Shown here: positions 24,207-37,083 of the stretch, in pieces | How the letters are laid out: each line of letters starts with the position of its first letter | Position numbering within the stretch: the stretch's first letter is position 1 | NCBI GenBank assembly: GCA_024138025.1 | Contig: JAMXBD010000395.1 | Span: forward strand, 806,001-870,000 | Source of the DNA: Combretum micranthum | Lineage: Eukaryota; Streptophyta; Magnoliopsida; Myrtales; Combretaceae | Direction: 5' to 3' | DNA length: 64,000 nt | The notes under the pieces: model-generated | What the model saw: the letters and a program-made list of their open reading frames with translations, nothing else | What the model was told of the DNA's origin: nothing | Database searches by the model: none | Program-made: the position numbers and the translations under genes

Positions 24207-26107
24207 TGTAATATACAAGTAAATATTTCATAATGAGGGATATTCATGTAATAAATAGTTATTTAAAAATGATATTTTTTTCTTGGAACAGATGAATTTG
24301 GACTTGAGGAAGATGCACGCAAAGGAGTGGACAATTTTGGAGTAGACCGCATATATGCCGCCAGCCTATAATCCCAAGTTGCCAGCCTAAATACAATAGA
24401 CGATAGCCTAAACACTAGCTTGGAGCTTCGGAGGAAATATTATGTGAATTGGGAAATTGGTCGTACGTCGGCCTTTAGGCTGTCGGTGTACCCAAGAAGG
24501 CCGCCAACCTAAGTGGCGGCTTTGGATGCTGTTTCAAGACCCGAGAGTTTTAAGCCGCCAGCTTTGTTTTCCCTTCGCTCAGCTTATATCCCTTCGAGTT
24601 ATACCAATGTAAATACGTCCTATAATTAGTCTTAACCCTCATAACCCGTCCTAAGCTTTTAGAAAACCTTAGCAGACTCTCTAAGGTGGATTTCTTCAAG
24701 GAATTGGGTAAGTAATCTCTCCTATACTTTTAGTTTGATTTAGAATGTCTCTTTCTAAGATTTGTGTTGTTGTTGATGAAGGAGAATTGATCTTTGGTGG
24801 AAATTGAAGTAAAACCCTAAGTGTGGAAATTGAGGACTTTCAGATTTACAATTAATTGAAGAATGTAAGAGTCAATATGGAACTACAATTCATAGATCTT
24901 AAGTTTTTAGGAGAATTTAATCATATATGTTGTTGAAGATGGTTTGTAAATGTATGAACAGTGGTGAACAGACATTCTAGCGAATTAGGGTTTCATTATT
25001 TCATGGTGTTGAATTGGAGATTTGGTGACTCTATAATTTTCACGAGTGAAAGGTATGTAGGAGAATTCTAATTTGATGAATTAGGGTTATGGTTTATATT
25101 GTTTATGTTGTTATCAAGGTTGTAAATTGTTTTGTGGAAGGGTGATTCTTTGTTCAAGTGTGTGCTTTGAGAATAGGATTTCTATTTCTTAAATGAAAAC
25201 AGGTACGTCCTTACATGTTTGTTTATTTGTGCTTGTAAGATTAGTTTATAAATCTGACCTAATTATATCTCACTTTACTTGAATCGAGTGTTGGTTGTGA
25301 GTGGCTACGATTAGTAAAGACCACGCAGAGTATGATAGTGACGCTGGCGACCTGATGATCTATATGTGAGGTTGTCCCGAGTGAACTTGTGCACATAGAT
25401 GATTCTGGTAGATTAGGAGTAGTGCGAATACGGTACCCGAGTATGTGGGAGATTCTCAACACCGTATATGTATTATATTACTTATTTTCTTATACTGCTT
25501 GTTTTTATGGAGTTTGAGTTGCTCTAAGTTTAGGATTAATCGCGGATGATCTTAGACTGTGTTGTATGCTGGTTAAATAAAAAGATAATAATTGGTGTTT
25601 GCTACATTAAATATTAGGTCGTATGTGAATTGTTTGATGTGTGATCATGTGCCTGTGTTTTCAGTTTGGATATACTGGGCCTTTGTGCTCATTCCTTTTT
25701 ATTTTTCAGGTTCAGGTGAAGACCAGCTTGTATATGATGTATTTGGCTTTGATGTATTCATAGAGCCTGGGTAGGATGATAGCGGAACCGACTACCCAAC
25801 TGATATCTAGATGACTGGATTGAAGATAGGCTGATGATGACGAGTTTATTAGATTTCCAATTGTAAGGATTTTATGAGTTATTAGTTTTATGTTTCTTAT
25901 GAGAATTTTTATCAGTTGGTTTGATTTATACCAATATGGATGTTCTAGGAGTTATGTTTTCTTGATTTTCAATTTAAGTATTTCTTTATATGATTTTTGG
26001 AGTTATATGATGAAATATTGTGGTTTATGGATGTGTTATAGCCTTTGCATGTGCCTTTCAAGAGAGGACACATGACTGGTTGTAATGCCTTAGTTTAGAG
26101 TGTTACA
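24207..26107 (+). repeat. 5' LTR of the gypsy element
   Basis: Starts TGTAATATA and ends GTTACA. It is collinear with 35178-37083 over its whole length of 1901 bp. It contains a GCCGCC/GGCCG word array at about 24345-24560 and a block with TACTGGGCC near 25673 that also occurs in the LTR ending at 1701. Confidence 0.9.
24345..24560. repeat. GCCGCCAGC/GGCGGC word array in the 5' LTR
   Basis: Words such as GCCGCCAGCCT, TCGGCCTTTAGGC, GCCGCCAAC and GTGGCGGC occur in direct and inverted order. The matching segment of the 3' LTR (about 35320-35545) has the same array with extra changes, including GGCCACCGGCC. Confidence 0.65.
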
Positions 26108-26114
26108 GCTTATT

Positions 26115-26127
26115 TGGTATTAGAGCT
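26115..26127 (+). other. Primer-binding site, initiator tRNA-Met type
   Basis: TGGTATTAGAGC, 7 bases after the 5' LTR, matches the common plant primer-binding sequence TGGTATCAGAGC (complement of the tRNA-iMet 3' end) except for one C-to-T change. Confidence 0.85.
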
Positions 26128-26315
26128 TAGGTTGATGATCTTTTTAGAATTAAGCTATGAACTCCTTTGGGCAGTGAGCATTGATGAGTGGGGTAGAAAT
26201 AATAGGAGTTGTTTATATAGATAGTTTTATAGTATCTTGTAGTTTATATAGTGTTTTAACCTCTGAAGTTAGTTTTTCCTTTCTATCTTATGTTTTGGTA
26301 TTTATTTGTAATAGA

Positions 26316-27480
26316 ATGCTGCCAAGAAGGAGAGCCCTTGATAGTGGTTCCTCTAGGAATGGAGATGAGGAACAACCACCTATGAAACAACTACCCTTAA
26401 CCAAGTACCTAGAGACATGCCCCCACAACCACCTCTACCTGTAGGATAGCAGGTGTCTAATGTTGCTGCAGGAGGACAAGTACCCATTGATGCTGCACAG
26501 TTGATGTAGGCAGTGAATGCTCTATTAGGAGTAGTTAATCAGCAGTAGCAGAATATGAGATAGGATGTGCAAGTCGTGCAGACTAATGCTGAGGCCTGGA
26601 GACAGGAGGCACAGAGGAACAATGGCAATGGTGGAAATGGAGGCCATGAAGCAAGATATGCTTATGTGCTCAGTCTCAACAAGTTTGTAGACCTGGTCTA
26701 CAAATTCGAGCCCCAGCCTAGGAAGCCCTCGAAGGCTCAGTTATGGATAGAGAAGGTGGAGAAGACGCCTGCTGCCTTGGACATATCAAAGAACAAAAAG
26801 GTGGAATATACCTCCTACCTGCTTATTGAGAGAGTAAACAACTGGTGGTTGAGCGCCAAAAGACACATGGCAGGAGCAATCACATGAGAGATGTTCAACC
26901 ATGCCTTCTATAGGGAGTTCTTTCCCGATAGTGTGAAGCAGAAGATGCTTCAGGAGTATTATACCTTGCAGCATGGTAAGATGACAGTAGAAGAGTATAA
27001 AGCTGAACTGCACCGAATAATGAGGTTTCTGCTAGACTCCCTAAAGGAAAGTGAAGAATCTAAAGTGAGTAGATTTATCACTGGTCTAAAGCCTGAAATT
27101 CAATATCAGGTCAATTTGATGGACTTGAATAATTACTTCGCTGTGGTCAACAGAGCCAAGACGGTAAAGCAGGGCCTGAACATAATTAAAGGGCGTGAGA
27201 CTCAAAAGAGCCAGATCTATTATGGGAAGCGACCAACCGCCAATGTTCTTTATCAAGACAGGAGGGAGAGACCGGTTACATAGTAGTTTAAGTCAGCAGC
27301 TTAGGGTGCAAAAAAGAAGTGCATCCGATGCCTTGGACCTCATGACATTAAAGAATGCAAGTAGCCTGAAAACGCATGCTTTTCATGTGGCAAGGTGGGA
27401 CATAGCCACAAGTTCTACATAGAGAGAAACATTCCCCAAGTTTATTGCTTTAAGTACTGGTAGAGAAGGCACAAAGCCAT
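26316..27480 (+). pseudogene. gag of the gypsy element, broken
   Basis: The reading starts at an ATG at 26316 and shifts frame before 26507. It shows the family's capsid pattern: a tryptophan-containing helix (WIEKVEK), a WW pair near 26840, EMFNHAFYREFFP near 26891 and MTVEEY near 26982. A zinc knuckle of the CX2C type (CFSCGKVGH) lies near 27375, but the last ligand position reads Tyr instead of Cys. Stops: TAG at 26507, 26546, 26561, 27281, 27284 and 27362, TGA at 26885. In the family this protein forms the particle shell and binds the element's RNA. Confidence 0.85.
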
Positions 27481-27629
27481 TGAATGCAAGGAGTCAGGAA
27501 GGCTTTTGGCTTCAGCAGCATAGATGGATCAAACTCAAGGTAAACTAAGATAAAGGGCACCAACTAAGATATATGCACTTCAGCATCGATACACCTTAAG
27601 CGTGGACACTATAGCAGGTACGCTTCGTA

Positions 27630-28576
27630 TACTGCTACATAGTACCTAAATTCGCTTCAATACTGGTGCAAGTTTTTCTAATATATCTGAATCTTTTGTT
27701 GGTATTTGTGGTGTGCATGTTGAACTTATGCCTGTATGTTTGTCTGTGAATACGCCTCTGGGGAGTGGGGCTATGCCGAATAAGATATGTAAAAATGTGG
27801 ATATTCAGGTGATGGGGAGATATCTACATGCAGATCTTGTAGTCACGAATATGGTAAATTTTGATGTGATGTTAGGAGTAGATTGGTTAGTGAAACACGA
27901 TGCCATGATAGACTGCTATAATCTAGCTGTGAAGTTCAGTCTGCCCGATGGAGATCAATTTGAGTATGGGCTTGATATACAAAGACCTCTAACTCTGCCT
28001 ACTTATGAGTTGTAGGGAAAGTCATCTTTAGCAGCTATGACAGTAAAAAGGAGCAAAAGACAGATTTTGCACAAATAGCTGTTGTATGTAAATATCCTGA
28101 TGTGTTTCTAGAAGACTTACCAGGGTTACCACCAGAGAGGGAAGTGGAGTTCTGTATAGATTTGATGCCAGGTACCTTACCTATATCAAAGATACCTTAT
28201 AGAATGTCTCCTATAGAACTTGTTGAATCAAAAGTATAGTTGGAAGAATTGCTCCAAAAGAAGTTTATCAAACTTAGTGTGTCACCATGGGGAGCTCTAA
28301 TGTTGTTTGTAAAGAAGAAGGATGGGAGCATGAGATTATGTATAGATTATCAGAAGTTGAACCAGGTAACGATCAAGAATAAGTACCCATTACCTAGAAT
28401 AGATGACTTATTTGATCAGCTAGCAAGAGCAAGAATATTTTCTAAGATTGATCTTAGGTTTGGATATCACCAGCTACAGGTCAGAGCAGGGGATATTCAA
28501 AAGATAACTTTCAAGACCAGGTATGGGCATTACAAATTCATTGTCATGTCTTTTGGTCTGGCTAATGCACCAGCAG
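27630..28576 (+). pseudogene. gypsy protease and N-terminal reverse transcriptase, broken
   Basis: The aspartic protease region has NTGAS near 27658 where the family has an Asp-Thr-Gly active site, so the catalytic residue is changed. It is followed by MLGVDWL near 27869. Reverse transcriptase begins near 28190 with the [14 protein letters not shown] motif (28308-28350), YPLPRIDDL and the SKIDLR-GYHQ segment (28441-28475), ending at SFGLANAPA where the solo LTR is inserted. A TAG stop lies at 28237. Confidence 0.88.
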
Positions 28577-29763
28577 TGTAAGGCCCCGGATTTACCTTTG
28601 TATTTAAAATAGGCAAACCCAGTTCCCCAACCACATATAATCTGCAGTATTATATGTAAGGTTGTAATCCAGGGTCAATTTGGATAGTTATTTGCCTCGA
28701 TGTCTTATAAGAATAAACTTTATTACTAATAGTATATAATACAACCATATATATACACACATACACACATACATTACAAACAAGGCTCGTAAACAAGCCA
28801 TTTACAAAATACATCAAAAGATAACAAAAACCCTATAAACTAATACATAAGTTTTCAAAGCATATATGTACATATAACTATTATATTACATAAGGGTTCC
28901 ATCAACGTCAAGGTCGTCTCTACTCCTCCTAATCATCTAAGAACTCCTCAAAATCCGATCCAAATCCCATACTTGTATAGAATTCATCATCCATACCTGA
29001 AAAAGATAAAATATGAGCCAGAGGCCCAGTACACAGTAACAAAAACAAATGCATAATGGCTCACACGATCTTAAACTATAATGCAATGTGACAATCATTC
29101 ATTAATTAGATAATCTTTAATTAGTCAAATATCACTGGAGTATTCAAACTCTGAACAATAAGGATATTTTGGGGTCCTGAGTAACGATCACGACGCTCAG
29201 GGGGTTGATATAAGCAGCTCGGATACTTATATCTCCTAAATGATATATCCATAAAAGAGAAAATAACTTCATCTAGGGTTAACAGCCGTTACACAACTTC
29301 ACTTATCTTAGTCCATAACATCACTTAATCCAACTGTTCCCATAAACATTTGAACTAAATCATGTTATTTCATTCTAAGCTTAAGCAAACGTTACGCCGA
29401 TACCATCTCCCCCATCAGTTACCGGCCGTACCACTTAGGAAAGTCTTATTAAAAGACAGGGGTGGCCTAAACGCCTAATCTACCGTGCCCCCAATCTGAG
29501 CAAGGTGCTACTCCCCGAACCGGATACCGATCTGCCATCTAGGCCAGATACGGATTTAAATAGCGTAAGAGACATCCAATTCAAACAAAGGTTTAAGTTT
29601 TTCTATATTAAAATTTATTAAAAATATGCCTATCCTAAGCAAAGAACAAACACGTTACTGCGTACCTGTACTAACTTGAGAGTCAATGGGAATAACCGAA
29701 AGGGAATCAATCCCTGTAAAAAGAAGTAGTTACAAACTCACACTTAGTTCAAGTATAGATATA

Positions 29764-31150
29764 TGTTGAGATGAAAATTACTCTTAATTCTTGGGAATAA
29801 ATTAGATTAATTTGTTATTAATTTTATAGAAATTATATGGAATTGGTACTTAATCGTGATTTATATGAATATCAGGTCTTTGAAGCCAAAAGAAGTGAAA
29901 AATACAAGATTGGAGCAAAATTGAATCAAAGGAGAAAAATTACATTGAAGGCCGGCTGTGCATATGCTTAGGCCGTCGGCCTTTATCATTCTGGACATCA
30001 CGCACACAATAAAGGCCGCCAGCTTATCTATCAACGCCGCCGGCCATTACAACGCTGGACGCACGAAAGGAGATCAAAGCCGTCGGCGTATCTGGGCTTC
30101 TTGCCGGCCATCCTGGGAATTTCGCCAGCCTTCTTGTAACGGCCGGGTAAATGAAAAGTTGTAACAGCTGGGTAAATAAAAAGCCATGAAGCATTTAGGC
30201 CGGTCAATTCATGATCTAAACGGATCCAGCCTTTGTCCCTACGAATTCCATAACTTCCAAACTTGTATTTATATTATTTAGGGTTTCTTTCAAGAGGATT
30301 CATTCATTCCATATTCAGATACAATTTTGTAAGAAAACCCTAGAGAGAATTCTAAGGGTCATGAGTGGCTAAACTCCAAATCTAGCCAAAGGGATTATTG
30401 CAAATCAATTTAAGAGGGATTGTGAGACCAAAGTGGTTTGATTTCATTGTTCTCTATTTTGAATATTTATATTTCATCAGATTTATTTGTGATTGTTTGT
30501 CTATTATTGATATAACTTTGGATCCGGTTGTATTAGATAACAAACAATAATCAATCAATTAGGACTCATATCCGTAATTGTATGAATCTCCTAATATAAA
30601 GTGATGAAACAACACGATAGTCATAAAATAGATGATTATTGGTTGTTGTTGATGAAATATAATCTATTCTAAATGATCCATGCTCTATGAGATTGTTGAT
30701 TAGGGTTAGGTCTCTCTAATTTCTAATGCAATTGATAGATTAAACCTTAAGAGCTTGTTTAGGGTTGTCTATTCGATTAGGAATAATCAAAGATCTTATC
30801 TTGGTTATTTAATATATAAAAAGAGATTGATTTTCAGAGCTTGTTGAAAATTATAACTAACCTATTCAAAATAGGAATAATTAATTATGAGTCAAGGATC
30901 AATCCCGGGAATTGAATTGTAATAAGACCTAGGCTAGATAATCTTTTTAATATAGAAATTTTGTTAATTAGATATAGGTTTATTTAATCGTGTGATTTCA
31001 AAAACCCTTATTTTATTTTCTTTTTTCTTCTTAATCTCGATAGAAACTTGGGAATTTTACCAGTCCCTGTGGAGATCTCTCACTCTATTTACAGATATTT
31101 AAAGCAGGTTGATTATAAATTATTATTTTTGTTGGATTCGACACCCACCA
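29764..31150. mobile_element. 1.39-kb TG...CA element inside the solo LTR
   Basis: It starts TGTTGAGATG, ends CACCCACCA, and is flanked by ATATA on both sides (29759-29763 and 31151-31155). The other copy of the host LTR, ending at 1701, reads straight across this point, which confirms the insertion. The element has no coding capacity; it may be a solo LTR or a small non-autonomous element. A block with GGAATTGGTACTTAAT near 29840 also occurs, inverted, in the element at 41619-43408, so the two are related. Confidence 0.85.
29945..30215. repeat. GCCGGC/GGCCGTCGGCC word array
   Basis: About ten words of the types GGCCGGC, GGCCGTCGGCC, GGCCGCCAGC, GCCGCCGGCC and GCCGTCGGCG occur within 270 bp in an otherwise AT-rich element, in direct and inverted order. 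Confidence 0.7.
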
Positions 31151-31634
31151 ATATATTAACTAATCTCATACTTAACCATTCAAGTAAATTCAAATAAGTT
31201 ATCACAAGACCTTAAAACAAGCAAAGGAAATTATATAGATAATATAACTAGTTTTAGCTTAACACTCATAGACAACAAATAATTTGTTAAATCTACAAAT
31301 ATACTTAAATCATTATAACATCATCACATAGCATTTAGATATCATATATTATCATACAATACTCAACAAATACTTAAATGATCGTTTATCAAGCTTTGGA
31401 CAACTTTTAACAAATAACAATAAGTTTTAAACTTTGTTGGAAAGTGTATTAGTTGGAAAGAAATGAAATTTAAGCACTGATACTTTTGTAATTTGTAAAA
31501 TCTTAAAACATGAAAGTTGTAGGTCTCTTTTTAATCTTTCTAACGTAACTTGAATCACCTCAAACGGAGGTCGGATGAAAAAGTTATGGCTAAAATACAA
31601 AAGGACTACGAAACTGAGAAAAGTTGCAAAACGA

Positions 31635-31800
31635 ACGCCGGTGTTTAACGCCGGCGGCGGCGTAAATTGAAAATTTGCCAGCGTTAAGGGTCGACGATTC
31701 TGGTCCCCGAGTGCATCTTCAACACCGGCAAATTTCCAACGTACACCGGCAGAGTAGGATTCAACACCGGCAGCGTTGAATGCCGGCGTACATGCATTAC
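31635..31800. repeat. GCCGGCG/CGCCGGTGT word array in the solo LTR
   Basis: Words ACGCCGGTGT, CGCCGGCGGCGGC, ACACCGGC and GCCGGCG recur through the block, which lies between the AAAAAGTTATGG block and the region that precedes the LTR 5' end in minus orientation. Confidence 0.7.
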
Positions 31801-32738
31801 GCTGCTGTCAAATTTTCCCCTGTTTTCATTTTGCAAAATCATTTGTTCCAATTGTTTCAAACTCCTCCAAATTCATTTCAAACTTCTTCAAACTCGTTAT
31901 TTGATCTTACTACAATCTAATAAACACAAACTCTCACTTCAATCCATCAAACATTACTATAATCATCACAAACAACTTCAAACCCCAATTCACTACACCC
32001 AACACTTAGTCGTTAACCATATGCATTCCTCAACACTTCCAAACTTATAACTAGACATATACTAACTTCATTATCCCCATAACACTTCTCATACATCAAT
32101 CACAACATAAGAATCATCAAACACAAATCCAAGCTCAACCCTATCATTAAGAAGTTCACACATGCATAAATTCAAAACAAGAACACATGCTTACCTCAAA
32201 TCTTTGGGCTTGGTTTTCAAGGCTTTAGAATGATCTTTTAGTGGCCAACATGCAAGAATTTGGATGTGGATCTTGGTCTTGAAGTTGGGGTGGCTTTGGG
32301 AGAGAAAATAATGGGTTTTGGGTTTGTTTGGGAGGTTGTTTTGGGGGTGGTATGATTTTGGACGAAAATAGGGTATTTTTGGCTTAATGTTTATCCAAAA
32401 TTGACTTTTAAGGCAGCCCACAAAAGTCATAAAGTAGCTCCTAATTAAAGTTAATTAATGTTATTAATTTAAGTAAAATAAAAGCATTTATTTAGCTTTT
32501 GGTTTTCTACAAAATTTGCTACACTATACTTGAAATATATATCTAATATTACTCATTTCATATATAATATCAATATGTAAATTAATATTAAGTATTTATT
32601 ATATCAATGCAAACATAATTATTCTACACTACTCAAATAATATATATATACATGTTATTTATTTATTTTAATAAGCAACTATACTCATTTATATATATAA
32701 TATGATATTGGGAATAAAAGCATGGCTATTACAAGCAG

Positions 32739-35166
32739 TATTTATAGAACTCATGAATAGTCTTTAGAGATTACTTGGACATTTTTGTGGTAGTGTTCAT
32801 TGACGATGTGTTAGTGTATTCTAAGTCAAAGGAGGAACATGAAGAGCATTTGAGACTAGTTCTGACCACACTGCAAGATGAGTAGCTACATGCTAAATTC
32901 ATCAAGTGTGAATTCTGGTTAGAACAAGTGTCTTTCTTAAGACATATTGTGGATGGGAATGGAATATCAGTGGATCCTAATAAAGTGAAGGCAGTGGTTG
33001 AATGACCAAGACCTAAAAGCGTATTTGAGATAAGAAGTTTTCTAGGAATGGCAGGTCACTATAGAAGATTTGTAGAAGACTTTTCCAAGATAGCAAGTCC
33101 ATTAACCAGGTTGACATGGAAAGGAGTGAAGTATGTATGGGGTGATGACTGTGAGAGCAGTTTCCAACGATTGAAGGAGAAGTTAGTGTCAGCCCCAGTG
33201 TTGGCTTTACCTATGATTGGTGACGAAAATACTATATACAGTGATGCTTCAATACAAGGGTTAGATTGTGTGTTGATGCAGGGAGGTAGGATGATAGCAT
33301 ATGCTTCCAGATAGTTGAAGCCATATGAGAAGAACTACCTAACGTATGACTTAGAACTAGCAGCAGTGGTTCATGCATTGAAGCTTTGGAGATATTACCT
33401 ATACAGGGAAAGATGTAAAGTGTACATGGATCATAAAAGCTTGAAGTACATCTTTACCCAAAGAGAGCTAAACATGAGACAGAGGAGATGATTCTAGCTC
33501 ATAAAAGATTATGATGTAGACATAGAGTACCACCCAGGTAAAGCAAATGTTGTAGCAGATGCCTTAAGCAGAAAGAGAAATGAAAATTTAACAGCCTTGG
33601 TCACATTAGAAAGGCATATAACTAATGACATGAGGAAATTTGAGTTGGAAATAGTGACTAGACAAGTGGGTGAAAGATTGGCGAACCTACAGATTCAGCC
33701 TACTTTAATTGAAAGGATCAAAGCAGCCCAGATAGATTATTAGAGTATCCTGGAGATAAAGAGAAGAATAGAGATTGGTAGAGCACCCAAGTTCTACATT
33801 CATGAAGACGGGGTGATGCGATACAAAGAAAGACTATGTGTGCCAGAACAATGAGAATTAAAAAAGGAGTTATTGAGAGAAGCACGATGTTCTAGTTATT
33901 CCATCCATCCAAGAGGAAACAAAATGTACCATGACCTGAAAAAGTTGTATTGGTGGAATAACATGAAGAAGGAAATCGTTGAGTATGTGTCTAAGTGCCA
34001 CAACTGTCAGATGATTAATATTGAGCAAAAGAGACCAGCAAGTGAGCTTAAGCCTTTGCCAGTACCCCAATGGAAGTGGGAGCATATTGCCATGGATTTC
34101 GTTACAGGCCTACCCAGAATGAAAGAAAAGTTTGACTTAGTATGGGTGATTATAGACAGACTCATAAAGGTAGCTTACTTTATACCTATTAAGACGGGAT
34201 ATAAATTGGAATGTTTGGCACAATCGTACATCAAAGAGATCGTGAGACTACATGGTATACCGGTAACCATTATGTCTAACAGGAATCTTAGATTTATTGG
34301 AAGATTTTGGAAGAGCTTACATCGGGCTTTAGGCACTAAAGTCGTGTTTAGTACTGCTTGTCATCCTTAGACAGATGGACAGTCTGAGAGGACAATCCAG
34401 ATTCTTGACGACATGCTGAGAGCCTGTGTATTAGACTTTAAAGGTACCTGGGATAAGTATTTGCCTCTAGTGGAGTTTTCATATAACAACAGTTATCAAG
34501 TTTCAATTGGGATGCCACCGTATGAAGCCTTATACGGTAGAAAGTGCCGATCATCGGTTCATTGGGAGGAAGTAGGTGACAGGTACATTTTGGGACCAAA
34601 ATTGATACAGAATGCCAATGATAAAGTCCAAATGATCCTACAAAGATTGCAAGCCGCTCAGAGCCATGAAAAAAGCCATGCTAACAAAAGAAGGAGACAT
34701 TTAGAGTTTCAGGTTGGAGAGCATGTGTTGCTTAAAATTTCGCCAACCAAAGGTGTTGTTGGATTCGGGTTAAGAGGCAAGTTTAGCCTTAGGTACGTAG
34801 GACCATACAAGATCTTAGAGAGGATAGACGATGTGGCTTATAGACTAGCTTTACTGCCTAGTTTGGAGGGAGTGCACAACGTGTTTTATGTGTCGCTGCT
34901 AAGAAAGTATGTGAAAGACCCCGAGTAGATAGCAGAATTAAAACCTCTGGATGTGCATCTTAATCTCATTATTGTTGAAAAGACCTATGAAGATCGTTGA
35001 TACTAAAGAGAAGATGTTGAGGAGACGGGTAATCAAATATGTGAAGGTACAATGGATGGATCACATGAAGAGAGAAGCTACTTGGGAGCTTGAAGAGGAT
35101 ATACGAGCAAAATATCCCGAGTTATTCAATGACCCAGGTAACTTTCGAGGAAGAAAGTTTCTTTAA
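32739..35166 (+). pseudogene. gypsy reverse transcriptase C-terminus, RNase H, integrase, chromodomain-like end
   Basis: This is the right half of the polyprotein after the nested LTR. Seen in order: the FIDD catalytic motif at about 32796; a FLGMAGHYRRF segment near 33033; RNase H with YSDAS near 33240 and a DALSRK end near 33560; the integrase zinc domain with H and CHNCQ near 33993; the integrase core with AMDFVTGLP near 34091; GIPPYEALYGR-type and VGEHVLLK-type segments; and a chromodomain-like end with ATWELEED near 35078. Breaks: one shifted base near 32760, further frame changes near 33700 and 34930-34980, TAG at 32883, 33312, 33495, 34368 and 34926, TGA at 33003, 33489 and 33852. No enzyme can be made. 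Confidence 0.88.
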
Positions 35167-35177
35167 AGGGGAGGAGA
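35165..35177 (+). other. Polypurine tract of the gypsy element
   Basis: AAAGGGGAGGAGA stands directly before the TGTAATATA start of the 3' LTR, the position where plus-strand DNA synthesis is primed in LTR elements. Confidence 0.88.
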
Positions 35178-37083
35178 TGTAATATATAAGTAAATATTTC
35201 ATAATGAAGGGTATTCATGTAATAAATAGTTGTTTAAAAGGATATTTTTGTCTTGGAACAGATGAATTTGGACTCGAGGAAGACGCACGAGAATGAGTGG
35301 ATAATTTTAGAGTAGGCCGGCATATAGGCCACCGGCCTATAATCCTAAGTTGCCAGCATAAATACAATGGACGATGGCCTAAACACCAACTTAGAGCTTC
35401 GGAGGAAATATTGTGCGAATTGGAAAATTGGTCGTACACTGGCCTTTAGGCCGCCGACATACAAGTGTAGGCCGCTAACGTACCCAAGAAGGCCACCAAC
35501 CTAAGTGGTGGCCTTGGATGTTGTTCAAGACCCGATAATTTTAAGACACCAGCTTTGTTTTCCCTTCGCCCAGCCTATATCTCTTCGAGTTATAATAATA
35601 TAAATACGTCCTATAATCAATCTCAACCCTCATAACCCCTCCTTAGCTTTTAGAAAACCCTATCATGGGTAAGTAATCTCCCCTATTCCTCTAGTTTGAT
35701 TTAGAATGTCTCTTTCTAAGATTTGTATTGTTGTTGATGAAGGAGAATTGATCTTTAGTGAAAATTGAAGTAAAACCCTAAGTGTGGAAATTGGGGACTT
35801 TCAGATTTACAATCAATTGAAGAATGTAAGAGTCGATCTGGAACTATAATTTATAGATCTTAAGTTTTTAGGAGAATTTAATCATATATGTTGTTGAAGA
35901 TGATTTATGAATGTATGAACAATGGTGAGCAGGTATTCTTGTGAATTAGGGCTTCATTATTTCGTGGTGTTGAATTGGAGATTTGGTAACTCTATAATTT
36001 TCACAAGTGAAAGGTGTGTTGAAGAATTCTAATATGATGAATTAGGGTTAAGGTTTATATTGTTTAAGTTGTTATCAAGGTTGTAAATTGATTTGTGGAT
36101 GAGTGATTCTTTGTCCAGGTGTTTGTTTTGAGAATAGGATTTCTATTTCTTAAACGGAAACAGGTACCTCTTTACCATGCTTGTTTGTTTGTGCTTGTAG
36201 GATTAGTTTATATAAATATGACCTAATTATATCTGACTTTAATTGAATCGAGTATTGGTTGTGAGTGGCTACGGTTAGTACAGACCACGCAGAGTGTGAT
36301 AGTGACGTTGGCAACCTGATAATCTATGTGTGAGATTGTCATGAGTGAACTTGTGTATAGAGATGATTCCGATAGATTAGGAGTAGTGTGAGTACAATAC
36401 CTGGGTGTGTGGGAAATTCCCAACACCATATATGTATTATATTACTTATTTTCATATACTGCTAGTTTTTATGGAGTCTAAGTTGCTCCAAGTTTAGGAT
36501 TAGCCGCGAATGATCTTAAACTGTGTTGTATGCTAGTTAAATAAAAAGATAATAATTGGTGCTTGCTACATTAGATATTAGGTCGTATGTGAATTGTTAA
36601 ATGTGTGATCATGTGCCTATGTTTTCAGTTTGGATATACTGGGCCTTTGTGCTCATTCCTTTTTTATTTTTCAGGTTAAGGTGAAGACCAGATTGTATAT
36701 GATTTATCTGGCTTTGATGTATTCATAGAGCCTAGGGAGGACGATAGCGAAACTGACTACCCAGCTGATATCTAGATAGCTGGATTGGAGATAGGCTGAT
36801 GATGATGAGTTTATTAGATTTTCTTTAGATTTCCAATTGTAAAGATTTTATGAGTTATTGGTTTTATGTTTCTTATGAGAATTTTTATCAGTTAGTTTGG
36901 TTTATACCAACATGGATGTTCTAGGAGTTATGTTTTCTTGATTTTCAATTTGAGTATTTCTTTATGTGAGTTTTGGAGTTATATGATGGAATATTGTGGT
37001 TTATAGATGTGTTATCGCCTTTGTGTGTGCCTTTCAAGAGAAGACACGTAGCGGGTTATAATGCCTTAGTTTAGGACGTTACA
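35178..37083 (+). repeat. 3' LTR of the gypsy element
   Basis: Collinear with the 5' LTR (1906 bp against 1901), with scattered substitutions and small indels. Starts TGTAATATA, ends GTTACA. The word array is at about 35320-35545. Confidence 0.9.

Larger units (their letters stand above)
28577..32733 (-). mobile_element. Solo gypsy-type LTR nested in the reverse transcriptase gene
   Basis: It runs from TGTAAGGCCCCGG to GGCTATTACA, so both ends have TG...CA form. It is flanked by a perfect 5-bp duplication AGCAG (28572-28576 and 32734-32738), and the broken reverse transcriptase frame resumes right after it. There is no coding capacity and no second LTR. Without its own insertion at 29764-31150 it is about 2.77 kb. 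The plus-strand LTR ending at 1701 is a second copy of the same family. It is taken to be in minus orientation because the conserved CCTTACA end is at 28577. Confidence 0.88.
24207..37083 (+). mobile_element. Ty3/gypsy chromovirus-like retrotransposon, defective, with nested insertions
   Basis: Two related LTRs flank an internal part with a primer-binding site, gag, protease, reverse transcriptase, RNase H, integrase and a chromodomain-like end in the gypsy order, all on the plus strand. The flanking pentamers GATTG (24202-24206) and GCTTG (37084-37088) differ at one base and are the likely target duplication. Without the nested 4.16-kb insertion at 28577-32733 the element would be about 8.7 kb. 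The gag type and the C-terminal ATWELEED segment with a YPELF motif suggest the Tekay/Del branch of chromoviruses. At least 15 in-frame stops and several frameshifts make it inactive. The first 230 bases of the two LTRs differ at roughly 13% of sites by eye, so the insertion is old. Confidence 0.9.

Noticed and set aside
26316..35166. Active gypsy retrotransposon
   Set aside because: At least 15 stops, frameshifts, a changed protease active site and a nested insertion rule it out.
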